A DNA stretch of 64,000 nucleotides from Winogradskyella costae (GCF_013403865.1 NZ_JABFDK010000013.1:1-64000); one strand, 5' to 3'; shown: positions 33,421 through 42,098, counted from the stretch's first letter. Numbers and translations: made by a program. The notes: generated by a model from the letters alone, not told the origin.

Positions 33421-34374
33421 TTAGCGATCTTTTGATGCAACGACGCTTATAACCAGTATCTGTATAGCATGGAATAACATTAGTGGTAAAAGAATTACGC
33501 CAATAGTCGCCATATTACCAAAGAGAATCTTAGAAAAAACGGTACCATGTACCAATGATTTTTTAGTCCCACAGAATTGCGCTGTAATTTTATCCTCTCG
33601 ATTAAGTCCAAGCTTTTTAGCCATAAAGCCTGTCAACACAAAAGCAATGAGAAATAGAGCCATAACGCCTATTAGAAGTAAGATCAAATCGGAAAGTGAA
33701 ACAGCACTAAACATTTTGTTATAAAAAGAGGCTGCAAAGCTTTTATAAATAATTAATAGAATAATAGACTTGTCAAATAAGGTTAATTTACTACTGTGTT
33801 TACGTGCAAAATCCCCCCAATAACGCTGTAAAAAGAGTCCTAATAATACAGGCATAATAATTTGAATTATAAGTTTTAGGTAAATGTCCGTAAAATCAAA
33901 ATTAGTTTGTGTGCTGTCTATAAACAATCCCATCCAAATTGGTGTCACAGCAATACCAATAATTCCTGAAATACTAGCATTAAAGATTGCTGCTGGTACA
34001 TTTCCTTTCGCCATTGACACCATTACAACAGACGATGATACCGTAGATGGTAATGCTGCCAAAAAAAAGAAAGCTAACCAAATCGTTTCTTGTTCTTCAT
34101 TTTGAATAAATGGATGTAATAATAACACCAACAACGGAAACATTAAAAACGTAGAACCTTGGACTAAAAGGTGTAATTTCCAGTTTTTAAGTCCTGATTT
34201 TATCTGAGTTGGATGTAATTTAAGTCCATAGAAAAAGAATATAAGCGAAATGCCTATAGCACTAATCGTGTCTATAGGAACTATACTGTTTTCTATTCCC
34301 CATTGTGGGAAAAAGTAAGCTAATATTATAATTCCTATAATAAATAGAACAAATTTATCAATCTTCATATACAT
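33421..34374 (-). CDS. SBF-like (bile acid:Na+ symporter family) transporter
   Basis: This encodes 317 residues with about nine or ten transmembrane helices. Family marks are the start of the domain (ISAIGISLIFFFYGLKL), ALPSTVSSSVVMVSMAKGN and ISGIIGIAVTPIWMG. These match the SBF_like group (PF13593), which includes YfeH-type proteins and the PSEUDO-bile-acid family. The real substrate is unknown. It stands alone, converging on the small membrane protein gene. Confidence 0.88.
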   Translation of the reverse strand: MYMKIDKFVLFIIGIIILAYFFPQWGIENSIVPIDTISAIGISLIFFFYGLKLHPTQIKSGLKNWKLHLLVQGSTFLMFPLLVLLLHPFIQNEEQETIWLAFFFLAALPSTVSSSVVMVSMAKGNVPAAIFNASISGIIGIAVTPIWMGLFIDSTQTNFDFTDIYLKLIIQIIMPVLLGLFLQRYWGDFARKHSSKLTLFDKSIILLIIYKSFAASFYNKMFSAVSLSDLILLLIGVMALFLIAFVLTGFMAKKLGLNREDKITAQFCGTKKSLVHGTVFSKILFGNMATIGVILLPLMLFHAIQILVISVVASKDR

Positions 34375-34623
34375 TTTTTAATCACATCAATTCTTGCCGC
34401 TAAATTAAATACTCTTTTTAATTATTACTCTAAAAATAATGTCAAAAAATTGAATTCGATTCTTTAAAACGCTTATATCCTTTTTCAAATATTGTAAACC
34501 GATTGATCTCCAATTGAAATGTCATAAACAGACAGCAGTATTTTTTACTAAATATCCTTATAAACTAGCATTTCAAACCTTAATTTATTAGGAAATTTTA
34601 AAATAATTAATGACCTTTACGTC

Positions 34624-34989
34624 GTGAAAACAGCGACACTATTTTTAGCATTATTTATGCTTTTAAAACCGACTATTCCATTCGTGGAGTATGCTGCTTT
34701 TTATGACTACATTAAAGATGAGCTGTGTGTTAATAAAGACACTCCAGAAATGGGCTGCAATGGTAAGTGCTATTTAAAAAAGGAATTAGCTAAGGCTTCC
34801 GATTCTGAAAAAAGTAGTGACAAAAACCAATCTTCTGGCACAGAACATCAAGTTGTTTTCTTCCAAGATATTTTTATTAGTAATTTAGATGCCATCGTAA
34901 AAGAAGACAATTCTGAAATAGATGCTTCATATCATAAAATTTATAAATTCAATTTTATGAATTTTATATTCCATCCCCCGCTCACTTAG
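34624..34989 (+). CDS. Small secreted CNGKC-motif protein (copy A)
   Basis: This encodes 121 residues; GTG at 34624 is the only start ahead of the hydrophobic segment LFLALFMLLKPTIPFVEY. The mature part carries CVNKDTPEMGCNGKCYLKKE, which shares C-x-N-K-x2-P-x3-CNGKC-x-L-x-K-E-L with the protein at 38213. Three invariant cysteines suggest metal binding. It is followed by Lys/Ser-rich sequence and ends NFIFHPPLT. It lies upstream of the OprC-like receptor in a copper-type locus. I know of no experimentally studied member of this group. Confidence 0.7.
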   Translation: MKTATLFLALFMLLKPTIPFVEYAAFYDYIKDELCVNKDTPEMGCNGKCYLKKELAKASDSEKSSDKNQSSGTEHQVVFFQDIFISNLDAIVKEDNSEIDASYHKIYKFNFMNFIFHPPLT

Positions 34990-35287
34990 TTTTAAAATAG
35001 AAACACCGCAACGTATAGAATTACTAGTTAGCGTAATATTTACTATTATGTTATGCACTAGCACTTGTAGATTTTTAATTATAGCTTATTAAAAAGTCTA
35101 ACACTTTTGCTATACATTCTATTCTAAATGCATAAGGTTTCTTAAATGTAGCTTTCAGTAACAATGGCAATTGCTGCCCTTCTACACTACTCGTTTGGTA
35201 CTAATGCTATTAATTTCCAAATAGCCTCTAAGTATTAAAATAGATAGAGCTACACTTTTTATTTTTATTTTAATAAAACACTAATAA
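34990..35287. other. Non-coding stretch before the copper-type lipoprotein gene
   Basis: In 298 bases I see no gene, no clear terminator and no well-matched promoter. The start GTG gene upstream and the lipoprotein gene downstream may still be co-transcribed. Confidence 0.3.
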
Positions 35288-36214
35288 GTGATGAAAAAAA
35301 GCATTTTTTTCGTGACTGCAATACTTATTGCGGTTACTTCGTGTACCCTAGATAAAACCGATTACGAATCTGAAATAAGTACTATAGTTACAGAGCATTT
35401 TGAATATAGCGAAGTTGTATCCTTCAATAAAAATGATTATCAGATTAGTATTGAAGCCTTAAACGGAACCTTCTATAAAGGTTTTAACGACTTTCGTTTA
35501 AAAATCATTAACACTCAGACTAACGAAAGTTTAAATACTTCGGAAGTGACATTCTTACCCGTTATCACTAATTATAATGGCAATAATTCTTCATGCCCAC
35601 ATCGTTACAATTTAGATTATAATTCCACAGAGGAATATTATTCTGGCTATGCTGTTTTTACAAGCTATAGTACAGATTCAGAAAACTGGAAATTGCACCT
35701 CTCCTTTACCGACAATGACCAAATCTATACTATCGCTGAGGAGATTATTGTAGAAGAACAAATTAATATGAATTTAAACATGACCACCTTTACAGGAAGT
35801 GATGGTGAGCAATATTTCATCGCGTTAATAGCACCACAGAAACCCAGAATTGCAGAAAACGAATTGGTAGCCGGTATTTATAGATATGATCAACCGAGTG
35901 ACGAAGCTGGCACATTTCCTGATCCATCACAGTTTTCCTATTCTGAAGTATCCGATTACACCTTATTATTAGATCCAAGAATGCCAGAACCTTCCATGGG
36001 AAATCATTCTTCTCCAAATAATGAAGATTTATTACAAGACGATGATGGCTTATATCATGGTATAGTTAATTACACAATGACAGGAAACTGGACCTTAAAT
36101 TTTAGAATGCAAAATCAATATGGAGAAATCCTAAAAGGAACAGAAGTTTCAACAGAATTTACCCCAGGTATTGAAGGGACACGGAGCGATCTACATATCG
36201 ATATATTATTTTAA
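35288..36214 (+). CDS. YtkA-like domain lipoprotein of the copper-type locus
   Basis: This encodes 308 residues. The lipobox VTSC gives a mature protein beginning CTLDKTDYES. Two halves are visible: the first contains FYKGFNDFRLKIINTQTNES and a beta-sandwich pattern with SSCPHRYN. The second has LLLDPRMPEPSMGNHSSPNN and DGLYHGIVNYTMTGNWTLNF, the YtkA/FixH-like pattern, in which the Met/His-rich MPxPSMGNHS segment is a plausible copper ligand. The stop overlaps the receptor ATG. It is probably the extracellular or periplasmic partner of that receptor. Confidence 0.7.
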   Translation: MMKKSIFFVTAILIAVTSCTLDKTDYESEISTIVTEHFEYSEVVSFNKNDYQISIEALNGTFYKGFNDFRLKIINTQTNESLNTSEVTFLPVITNYNGNNSSCPHRYNLDYNSTEEYYSGYAVFTSYSTDSENWKLHLSFTDNDQIYTIAEEIIVEEQINMNLNMTTFTGSDGEQYFIALIAPQKPRIAENELVAGIYRYDQPSDEAGTFPDPSQFSYSEVSDYTLLLDPRMPEPSMGNHSSPNNEDLLQDDDGLYHGIVNYTMTGNWTLNFRMQNQYGEILKGTEVSTEFTPGIEGTRSDLHIDILF

Positions 36215-38208
36215 TGATGAGACTTTTAGCTTTTATATTATTACTTTTTGTTGGGTTGTTTACCAACGCGCAAAACACAGAAAGAGAAAAAGAAAAAGAC
36301 AGTGTTATAGCACTTAGTGAAGTAAAACTGATTTCTGTTGTTAAAAAGAAGATTGAAACCGAAATGAAAATGGCCGTTTCTGTGGATGAGTTTTTAGCTT
36401 CTTCAGAAAATATCAGTTTTATTAAGCGCGGTGCGTATGCTTGGGAACCTCTACTAAACAACATGAGTTCTGAACGCTCCACAATAACTATCGATGGCAT
36501 GCATGTGTTTGGAGCTTGTACCGATAAAATGGATCCAATAACTTCTTATGTTGAGAGTAACAACTTGTCTGCGATTGATATAAAATCTGGACAAGAGGGC
36601 AACATGCATGGTGCAACCGTAGCCGGAAGTATTGATTTGAAACGAAAAAGCACACCTTTTGGTTTATCAAAAAAATGGAATGGTGCCTATCAAACAGGTT
36701 ATGAATTTAATAACAAGCACTTTTTTAACCTTGCAAACGCTTCTTACTCTAGTGATAAGTTTGTTGCCGATGGGAGTTTAGCATACCGAAATGCTGAAAA
36801 TTATAGTGACGGAAATAATGATGAAGTCAACCATTCACAATTTACTAAATTCAATGCGTCATTAGGATTAGCATATAAAACAAGTGCGTTATCTTCTGTA
36901 AAGTTAGAAGCCATCTATGATGAAGCCAAAGATGTTGGCTACCCTGCATTGCCAATGGATTTATGGTTATCACGTGCCTTAATTACCTCTGCAACGTACA
37001 AACAAGTTTTTGAGAACGGGTTATTTAAAGCCTTAGACACCAAGATTTATTTTAATGCTATTGAGCATTATATGGATGATACCACACGTCCTGAAAATTT
37101 AGTTCATATGGATATGCCTGGCTGGAGTACCACGTATGGTCTACTCTCTAAAGCTAACATTAAAAAGAATCGTTTTAGTTCAGAAATTCAACTAAATGCT
37201 TATAATAATTTATCTACAGCTGAAATGCGTATGTACCCACAAGACCGAAGTGAGCGTACCATGTTTGCTTACAGCTGGCCCGGTGTTACAACGACTTTTG
37301 CCGGACTCTCTATAAATAACGCTTGGGAAATTTCAGACAAAAGCCAACTGAACTTTGGGGGATCTCTAGGCATCAATTATAACCATTCTAAATATGTGGA
37401 ATTCAACTGGATATTTCACCCAGGCACACCACAAGAAAAAACAAGAATATTACCTAGTTTGCACGCAGGCTATCAATTAGACATCAATAATTTTAATTTT
37501 TCTGTAGGAGGTGGCTATGGACATAGGGCACCATCGGTTTCCGAAGGTTATGGGTACTATATTTATAATAGTTTTGACCGCTACGATTATATTGGAAATC
37601 CTGATCTTGATAATGAAATATCATACGAAGGCAACGCCAGTGCTGGTTATAAAGATGATAAATTTACTATTCAAGCCAATGTGAATTATTTCTACATTGA
37701 GAATTATATTATTGGCCGAATTTTAAGTTTAGGTAGTCCAATGAATTATCAATCGATTGGCGTTAAAGGGTACACCTCTCTAGATTATTCTACCCTATTT
37801 AATTTCTCATTGAATGGCAGTTACTCCATTTTAGACAACTTACATTGGAACGGCACCTTAACTTACGCACGCGGAAAAGATGAGAATGAAAATAACCTAC
37901 CTTTTATTAGACCTCTAAGTTATCAGACATCGCTTCATTATCAGTATCATAAATTAAGTTTTCAAACGTCTATAAATGGTGATTTAGAACAAATTCATTA
38001 CAGTCCAGAGTATGGGGAGGATCAAACCCCGTCTTATACCATTTGGAATTTATCTGCCGACTACACGTTTCGCCTTAAAAATCATAAAACCGTTGTACAA
38101 GTTGGTGCCGAAAACGTATTAAACGAATACTACAGTACGTATGCAGATTGGGGAAACATTCCGAGAATGGGTCGTAATATTTTCACTTCTTTAAAATTCA
38201 ATTTCTAA
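36214..38208 (+). CDS. OprC-like TonB-dependent receptor (probable copper importer)
   Basis: This encodes 664 residues: signal peptide ending FTNAQ, plug at about 50-150, then a 22-strand barrel ending FTSLKFNF. In the plug the phrase TIDGMHVFGACTDKMDPIT contains C102-x3-M106. This matches the CxxxM copper-ligand motif of Pseudomonas OprC, whose receptors read HGGCPNRMDPPT in the same position. In the barrel, H298-M-D-M301 is a candidate for OprC's second ligand pair (HxM). There is no carboxypeptidase-like N-terminal domain. Its neighbours (YtkA-like, CNGKC proteins, MbnP/MbnH) support copper. Confidence 0.82.
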   Translation: MMRLLAFILLLFVGLFTNAQNTEREKEKDSVIALSEVKLISVVKKKIETEMKMAVSVDEFLASSENISFIKRGAYAWEPLLNNMSSERSTITIDGMHVFGACTDKMDPITSYVESNNLSAIDIKSGQEGNMHGATVAGSIDLKRKSTPFGLSKKWNGAYQTGYEFNNKHFFNLANASYSSDKFVADGSLAYRNAENYSDGNNDEVNHSQFTKFNASLGLAYKTSALSSVKLEAIYDEAKDVGYPALPMDLWLSRALITSATYKQVFENGLFKALDTKIYFNAIEHYMDDTTRPENLVHMDMPGWSTTYGLLSKANIKKNRFSSEIQLNAYNNLSTAEMRMYPQDRSERTMFAYSWPGVTTTFAGLSINNAWEISDKSQLNFGGSLGINYNHSKYVEFNWIFHPGTPQEKTRILPSLHAGYQLDINNFNFSVGGGYGHRAPSVSEGYGYYIYNSFDRYDYIGNPDLDNEISYEGNASAGYKDDKFTIQANVNYFYIENYIIGRILSLGSPMNYQSIGVKGYTSLDYSTLFNFSLNGSYSILDNLHWNGTLTYARGKDENENNLPFIRPLSYQTSLHYQYHKLSFQTSINGDLEQIHYSPEYGEDQTPSYTIWNLSADYTFRLKNHKTVVQVGAENVLNEYYSTYADWGNIPRMGRNIFTSLKFNF

Positions 38209-38212
38209 AAGG

Positions 38213-38578
38213 ATGCACAGAATTTTTAGTTTCATAATGACCATTCTATTTCTGTTTGTTGTATCGCAACAAGCAGTCGTCATTATGAACTTTAAACTCA
38301 ACCAACAAGCGATTATTGCTCAATTCTGCATCAATAAAAGTAAACCAAAACTGCAATGTAATGGAAAATGCCACTTAACCAAAGAGCTCCAAGAAACTGA
38401 AGACAACCATTCGGAAAAAATTATTAATACGAGAAATTTCGATTTGGCATTCAGTTCTCATTTCATATTTGAATTAAAAATTCCAAAAGTTAAAAAGAAA
38501 AGGGAATTGGTGACATATAAAGAATTTCAACATACCGAACCGTATTTAGAAATCTTAGTGCCTCCTCCACTATCTTAA
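38213..38578 (+). CDS. Small secreted CNGKC-motif protein (copy B)
   Basis: This encodes 121 residues beginning five bases after the receptor stop. The hydrophobic signal is FSFIMTILFLFVVSQQAVV. The mature part has FCINKSKPKLQCNGKCHLTK, aligned residue by residue with copy A at 34624, and ends LEILVPPPLS. Same length, same cysteine spacing, and placement on both sides of the receptor suggest two related metal-binding or chaperone-like partners. This copy has no other cysteines. Confidence 0.75.
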   Translation: MHRIFSFIMTILFLFVVSQQAVVIMNFKLNQQAIIAQFCINKSKPKLQCNGKCHLTKELQETEDNHSEKIINTRNFDLAFSSHFIFELKIPKVKKKRELVTYKEFQHTEPYLEILVPPPLS

Positions 38579-38643
38579 AGGGAGATTTAAACAAACTTAA
38601 TTTTACTTAAAACACAACATACCAATTAATAAAAATTTAAAAA

Positions 38644-39513
38644 ATGAAAAATCTTAAAAAATATATTTTATCAGCAGCCGTATTAGTTGCTTTTATGTCT
38701 TGTAGTAGTGATGATGACAATAATAAAGTGGCAAATAACGTCACCTTAGAGTTCAATAACACTTTTGGCGACACACCTATTGTACTTGGAAATGCAACAT
38801 CGAGCTCTGCAACTGCAAACACTTCTGATGCTGGACAAATTCACCATTTTGAAGAGCTTAAATACGTTATTAGTAACATTCGTTTAATTAAAGCAGATGG
38901 AACTGAAATTCCTTATAATGTAAACAATTTAGATACAGGAGCAACGGTCGTTAATCAGGCAAATACAGAAACATTAAGTTATGTATTAAGTGATATTCCT
39001 GTTGGAGATTACATTGAAATAAAATTTGGTTTAGGAGTACGATCTGATTTAAATACTTTAGACCAAGTAAGTTTCCCAACATTTTATGATAACGCAGGCT
39101 CAAATGAGACTGAAATGCACTGGGAATGGGGAACAGGATACCGTTTTACTAAAATTGAAGGCTATTATGATACCGATAATAAAACATTGTCTTTCCATTC
39201 TGGAAGCACTTTAGAAGGTGAAGAGGATAATTACACTCAGGGTGTTGATGCTTATAGAGATATTACTTTAGCATTGCCTACTACAGCTACTGTTGGAAGT
39301 AGTGCACCTATTATAACTATCAATGCTGATTTTGATTATTTCTTAAGTGGAAACAGTCATACGGTAACTTTAGTATCAACTGAAGATATTACTAACAATG
39401 CCACACCAAGTGCACATACAGCTACCGAAATGGAGAAGTTTGTAGATAATATCGGTGGTAATGGTACAACAGACCTTACAGGAATGTTCTCTATTACGTC
39501 TGTAGAAAACTAA
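38644..39513 (+). CDS. MbnP-family copper-binding lipoprotein
   Basis: This encodes 289 residues. The lipobox FMSC gives the mature start CSSDDDNN, a surface-export type signal. The body matches the MbnP family (PF20243): HHFEELKYVISNIRLIKADG, then SDIPVGDYIEIKFGLGV, and M158-H-W160-E-W162-GTGYRF. In methanotrophs MbnP binds copper and one conserved Trp is oxidised to kynurenine by its partner MbnH. The two Trp at 160 and 162 are candidates here. It is followed by an intrinsic terminator and then the MbnH-like gene. Confidence 0.88.
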   Translation: MKNLKKYILSAAVLVAFMSCSSDDDNNKVANNVTLEFNNTFGDTPIVLGNATSSSATANTSDAGQIHHFEELKYVISNIRLIKADGTEIPYNVNNLDTGATVVNQANTETLSYVLSDIPVGDYIEIKFGLGVRSDLNTLDQVSFPTFYDNAGSNETEMHWEWGTGYRFTKIEGYYDTDNKTLSFHSGSTLEGEEDNYTQGVDAYRDITLALPTTATVGSSAPIITINADFDYFLSGNSHTVTLVSTEDITNNATPSAHTATEMEKFVDNIGGNGTTDLTGMFSITSVEN

Positions 39514-39526
39514 ATCTATATTTTAT

Positions 39527-39565
39527 GAGTCGGTTTAGATGAAAAACTCAAGCCGACTCTTTTTA
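39527..39565 (+). terminator. Terminator between mbnP-like and mbnH-like genes
   Basis: GAGTCGGTTT / AAGCCGACTC (one G-U pair) with a 15-base loop and a TTTTT tail. It would let the MbnP-like gene be made in excess over the enzyme downstream. Confidence 0.75.
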
Positions 39566-39591
39566 ACTATTGTTCATCATATATCTTACAA

Positions 39592-40617
39592 ATGAAAAAT
39601 CTCATAAGAACCTTATTTTTTGTACTGTTATTGTCATCGTGTAGCAGTGATGATTCAGAGCTTGTTTCTTATAGCAATCCTGAAGTTTCTTTAAATATTC
39701 CTATTGATTTTCCAGAACTCAACAATTCATTTTATACCAATATACCTACAGAATTTGGTGTAGAGTTAGGTAAAAAACTATTTACGGATGTACGTTTAAG
39801 TACAGATAATACGATTTCGTGCTCTAGTTGCCATATTCAAGAAAGCGCTTTTGCAGATCATAATCCAAAAGGAATAGGTATTGAAGGACGAATAGGGCTT
39901 CGTAATGCACCACCGGTTCAAAATATGGCATTTATGCAAGTTTATAATTGGGATGGAAATAAGCTTCAATTAGAAGATCAGCCATTAGTCCCTATTATTA
40001 CACACGAAGAAATGGACTCTTCTATTTTAGAAGTTATTGGTAAGATTGAAAATGATGAATCTTATATTGAATTATTTAAGAATGCCTTTAATGGTGAAGG
40101 GATTACTGCAGATGGAATTTATAACAGTATTGCACAATTTGAATACACATTAATCTCGGGTAACAGCAAATACGATAAAGTAAAACGGAATGAAGGTGAA
40201 ACATTTACATCTAATGAAGCGCAAGGTTATGCTGTTTTTCAAGATAAATGCATCAACTGCCATAGTACAGAATTATTCACCGATCAAAGTTTTAGAAATA
40301 TAGGATTTCCTGTAAATCCTGATTCTGAAGAAGGAGGGCGCGCCAGAATCACAGGTCTTATTGATGATTATTTACGTTTTAGAGTGCCTAGTTTAAGAAA
40401 TATTGAATATACAGCACCTTATGGTAGTTTTGGGCAATTTGCGACGTTAGAAGATGTACTCGATTATTTAGATTCTGGAGTTTTAGAAGCGGACAACCTA
40501 GACCCAATTTTAAAAGACAATAACAATAGAATACCTCTTTCTTCACAAGAAAAAACAGGTTTGATTGCTTTTATGAAAACATTGAGTGATACTGAATTTT
40601 TAGGCTTGGAAAATTAA
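39592..40617 (+). CDS. MbnH-like di-heme cytochrome c peroxidase-family lipoprotein
   Basis: This encodes 341 residues. The lipobox LSSC starts a mature protein CSSDDSEL. Two c-type heme sites are visible: C77-S-S-C-H81 and C220-I-N-C-H224, the spacing of the CcpA/MauG superfamily. Further marks are LGKKLFTDVRLSTDNTIS, RNAPPVQNMAFM and RFRVPSLRNIEYTAPYGSFG. Directly following an MbnP homologue, it is best read as MbnH, which oxidises MbnP, rather than as a general peroxidase. The stop overlaps the stop of the convergent regulator gene by three bases. Confidence 0.88.
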   Translation: MKNLIRTLFFVLLLSSCSSDDSELVSYSNPEVSLNIPIDFPELNNSFYTNIPTEFGVELGKKLFTDVRLSTDNTISCSSCHIQESAFADHNPKGIGIEGRIGLRNAPPVQNMAFMQVYNWDGNKLQLEDQPLVPIITHEEMDSSILEVIGKIENDESYIELFKNAFNGEGITADGIYNSIAQFEYTLISGNSKYDKVKRNEGETFTSNEAQGYAVFQDKCINCHSTELFTDQSFRNIGFPVNPDSEEGGRARITGLIDDYLRFRVPSLRNIEYTAPYGSFGQFATLEDVLDYLDSGVLEADNLDPILKDNNNRIPLSSQEKTGLIAFMKTLSDTEFLGLEN

Positions 40618-40988
40618 GAACACTTTTTACATACTCCTGTTAAAACACAGTTTACATTTTCCACCTGATAGCCAGCAGGTATCGAATAATTAACTGCATT
40701 AGGAAGACATTCTAATGTTTCACAAACTGTACATTTAAAATGAAAATGTTGATGCTCTTGATGTGTTTCATCACAGCCATCACATAGGGCAAAATATTGT
40801 TTACCATCTTCTGCTAAAACTTTATGTAGCACACCATCATCACAAAACCGATTTAACACGCGATAAATTGTAGCTCTATTAATATCGATTGCAACTTTTT
40901 CTTCAATCGCATCCTGACTCATCGCCTGTCCTGCCTTAGTAATAACACTCAAAACAGCTTCTTTAGTCGGTGTATTTCTTCTTTTCAT
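40614..40988 (-). CDS. Fur-family metal regulator (Zur-like)
   Basis: This encodes 124 residues. The winged helix contains MSQDAIEEKVAIDINRATIY and RVLNRFCDDGVLHKV. The metal part has HQEHQHFHFKCTVC and ends CKKC, forming the structural Zn(Cys)4 site with the His-rich regulatory site of Fur/Zur proteins. It is convergent with the MbnH-like gene and divergent from merC across a 110-base region carrying a 19-bp perfect palindrome. The zinc assignment rests on neighbours, not on a decisive residue. Confidence 0.88.
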   Translation of the reverse strand: MKRRNTPTKEAVLSVITKAGQAMSQDAIEEKVAIDINRATIYRVLNRFCDDGVLHKVLAEDGKQYFALCDGCDETHQEHQHFHFKCTVCETLECLPNAVNYSIPAGYQVENVNCVLTGVCKKCS

Positions 40989-41004
40989 CCTTAATGCGAT
41001 TTAT

Positions 41005-41023
41005 TTGCAATAATTTATTGCAA
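41005..41023. promoter_or_regulatory. 19-bp perfect palindrome, candidate Fur/Zur operator
   Basis: TTGCAATAA-T-TTATTGCAA has the length and symmetry of Fur-family boxes and lies 17 bases before the regulator start, suggesting autoregulation. Two more TTGCAA half-sites at 41029 and 41056 flank the merC promoter. Confidence 0.7.
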
Positions 41024-41028
41024 CAACA

Positions 41029-41061
41029 TTGCAATATTATAAATAAATAATATATTTGCAA
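41029..41061 (+). promoter_or_regulatory. merC promoter embedded in a TTGCAA inverted repeat
   Basis: TTG (41029-41031), 19 bases, then TATATTTG (41051-41058) match the Bacteroidota promoter consensus exactly. The same stretch begins TTGCAATATTAT and ends AATAATATATTTGCAA, an imperfect inverted repeat, so bound repressor would cover both promoter elements. Confidence 0.65.
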
Positions 41062-41098
41062 AACCTATTAATGCGACTGAATCGCCATTATAAATATT

Positions 41099-41500
41099 AT
41101 GAATCCAACCAAAGTGAATATGCAAAAAAATAACGCCTTAGATCTTATAGCGCTATCAAGCTCTTTAATTTGTGCCGCTCATTGTGCTATATTTCCTATA
41201 GTACTTTCGTTTTCTTCACTAAGTAGCTTATATTTTTTAAATAATCCACTCATCGAATGGGTATTCATAAGTTTAGGCATTGTGTTTTTGTTCACCTCAC
41301 TTTGGCCAAGTTATAAAAATAATCACCATAAAACGACGCCTCTAAAAATTGCTTTATTAGGATTTACATTTATAGCTATCGGAAGACTTCATTTAACGCA
41401 TTTATGGGAAGTGAGTCATACCGTTATTGGAGCAACCTTGTTGGCTGTAGCACATTATTCTAATTGGAGGTTATTGCGCATAGCAGATAAACAGAATTAA
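41099..41500 (+). CDS. MerC-domain membrane protein
   Basis: This encodes up to 133 residues; ATG at 41120 (MQKNNALD) is an alternative start. MerC (PF03203) has four helices and a Cys pair near the first: here LSSSLICAAHCAIFPIVLSF, with C-x3-C ahead of a proline, is the family motif. MerC proteins move soft divalent metal ions such as Hg(II) across the inner membrane; in Bacteroidota they often sit beside Zur-type regulators without any mer operon. His-rich segments (NNHHK, HLTHLWEVSH) may bind metal. Confidence 0.88.
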   Translation: MNPTKVNMQKNNALDLIALSSSLICAAHCAIFPIVLSFSSLSSLYFLNNPLIEWVFISLGIVFLFTSLWPSYKNNHHKTTPLKIALLGFTFIAIGRLHLTHLWEVSHTVIGATLLAVAHYSNWRLLRIADKQN

Positions 41501-41558
41501 TTATAACAACCTCAACATAATAAAATAAGTTTAAAACAATAAATATTATCTGTGCTTA

Positions 41559-41852
41559 ATGAAAAACAGCATCACATATTTCTTTATTATTCTTTTTCTT
41601 TCCTTTAAAATGGTTGGGCTTCACGCCTTAACTCATGACGATGACAAAGATGAAGCTCTACATTGCGCTGTTTGTGATTATGCTACAATTCATAATTTAA
41701 CACCTACCCTAACCCCAGAGTTGCAAGAATTTTCCATTGAAAATACCGAATTGGTCATCATTAGAAATAACTTAAAACATTACCGTTTTATAACCTCTAA
41801 CACTACTACTTCTGGTCAACTATTTTCCAGACCTCCACCTTTCTTCTTATAA
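41559..41852 (+). CDS. Small secreted His/Asp/Cys-containing protein
   Basis: This encodes 97 residues with a signal peptide (YFFIILFLSFKMVGLHA). The mature start LTHDDDKDEALHCAVCDYAT combines His, Asp and a C-x2-C pair, a likely metal site. The rest is helical and it ends LFSRPPPFFL. It lies between merC and the second TonB receptor, paralleling the small CNGKC proteins beside the first receptor. I know no studied homologue. Confidence 0.65.
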   Translation: MKNSITYFFIILFLSFKMVGLHALTHDDDKDEALHCAVCDYATIHNLTPTLTPELQEFSIENTELVIIRNNLKHYRFITSNTTTSGQLFSRPPPFFL

Positions 41853-42098
41853 GTTTCTCGATACCTTTTTATTATTGAAGCACCCAATCCGTTTTATAAC
41901 TAAGCGCTTCAGTTTATTATTATTTAGAGACACAATAATTTAAATGGCTAATTGAGTTCTCATCATATATGAAGCTCATAAATTATCGCTATTTAAATGA
42001 TTTAATTAGTTATATAAAATCCTATTTAATACAAACAGTACAGATTTTGCAATTGCTCACTTTTTAGAACAGTAATTAAAATCTTTTAGTATCACATT

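Noticed and set aside
39592-40617. Plain cytochrome c peroxidase
   Set aside because: The superfamily is the same, but the directly preceding MbnP homologue makes the MbnH role more likely.
41099-41500. Mercury-resistance operon
   Set aside because: MerC is present, but there is no merR, merA or merP; the neighbours point to a zinc or general metal module.
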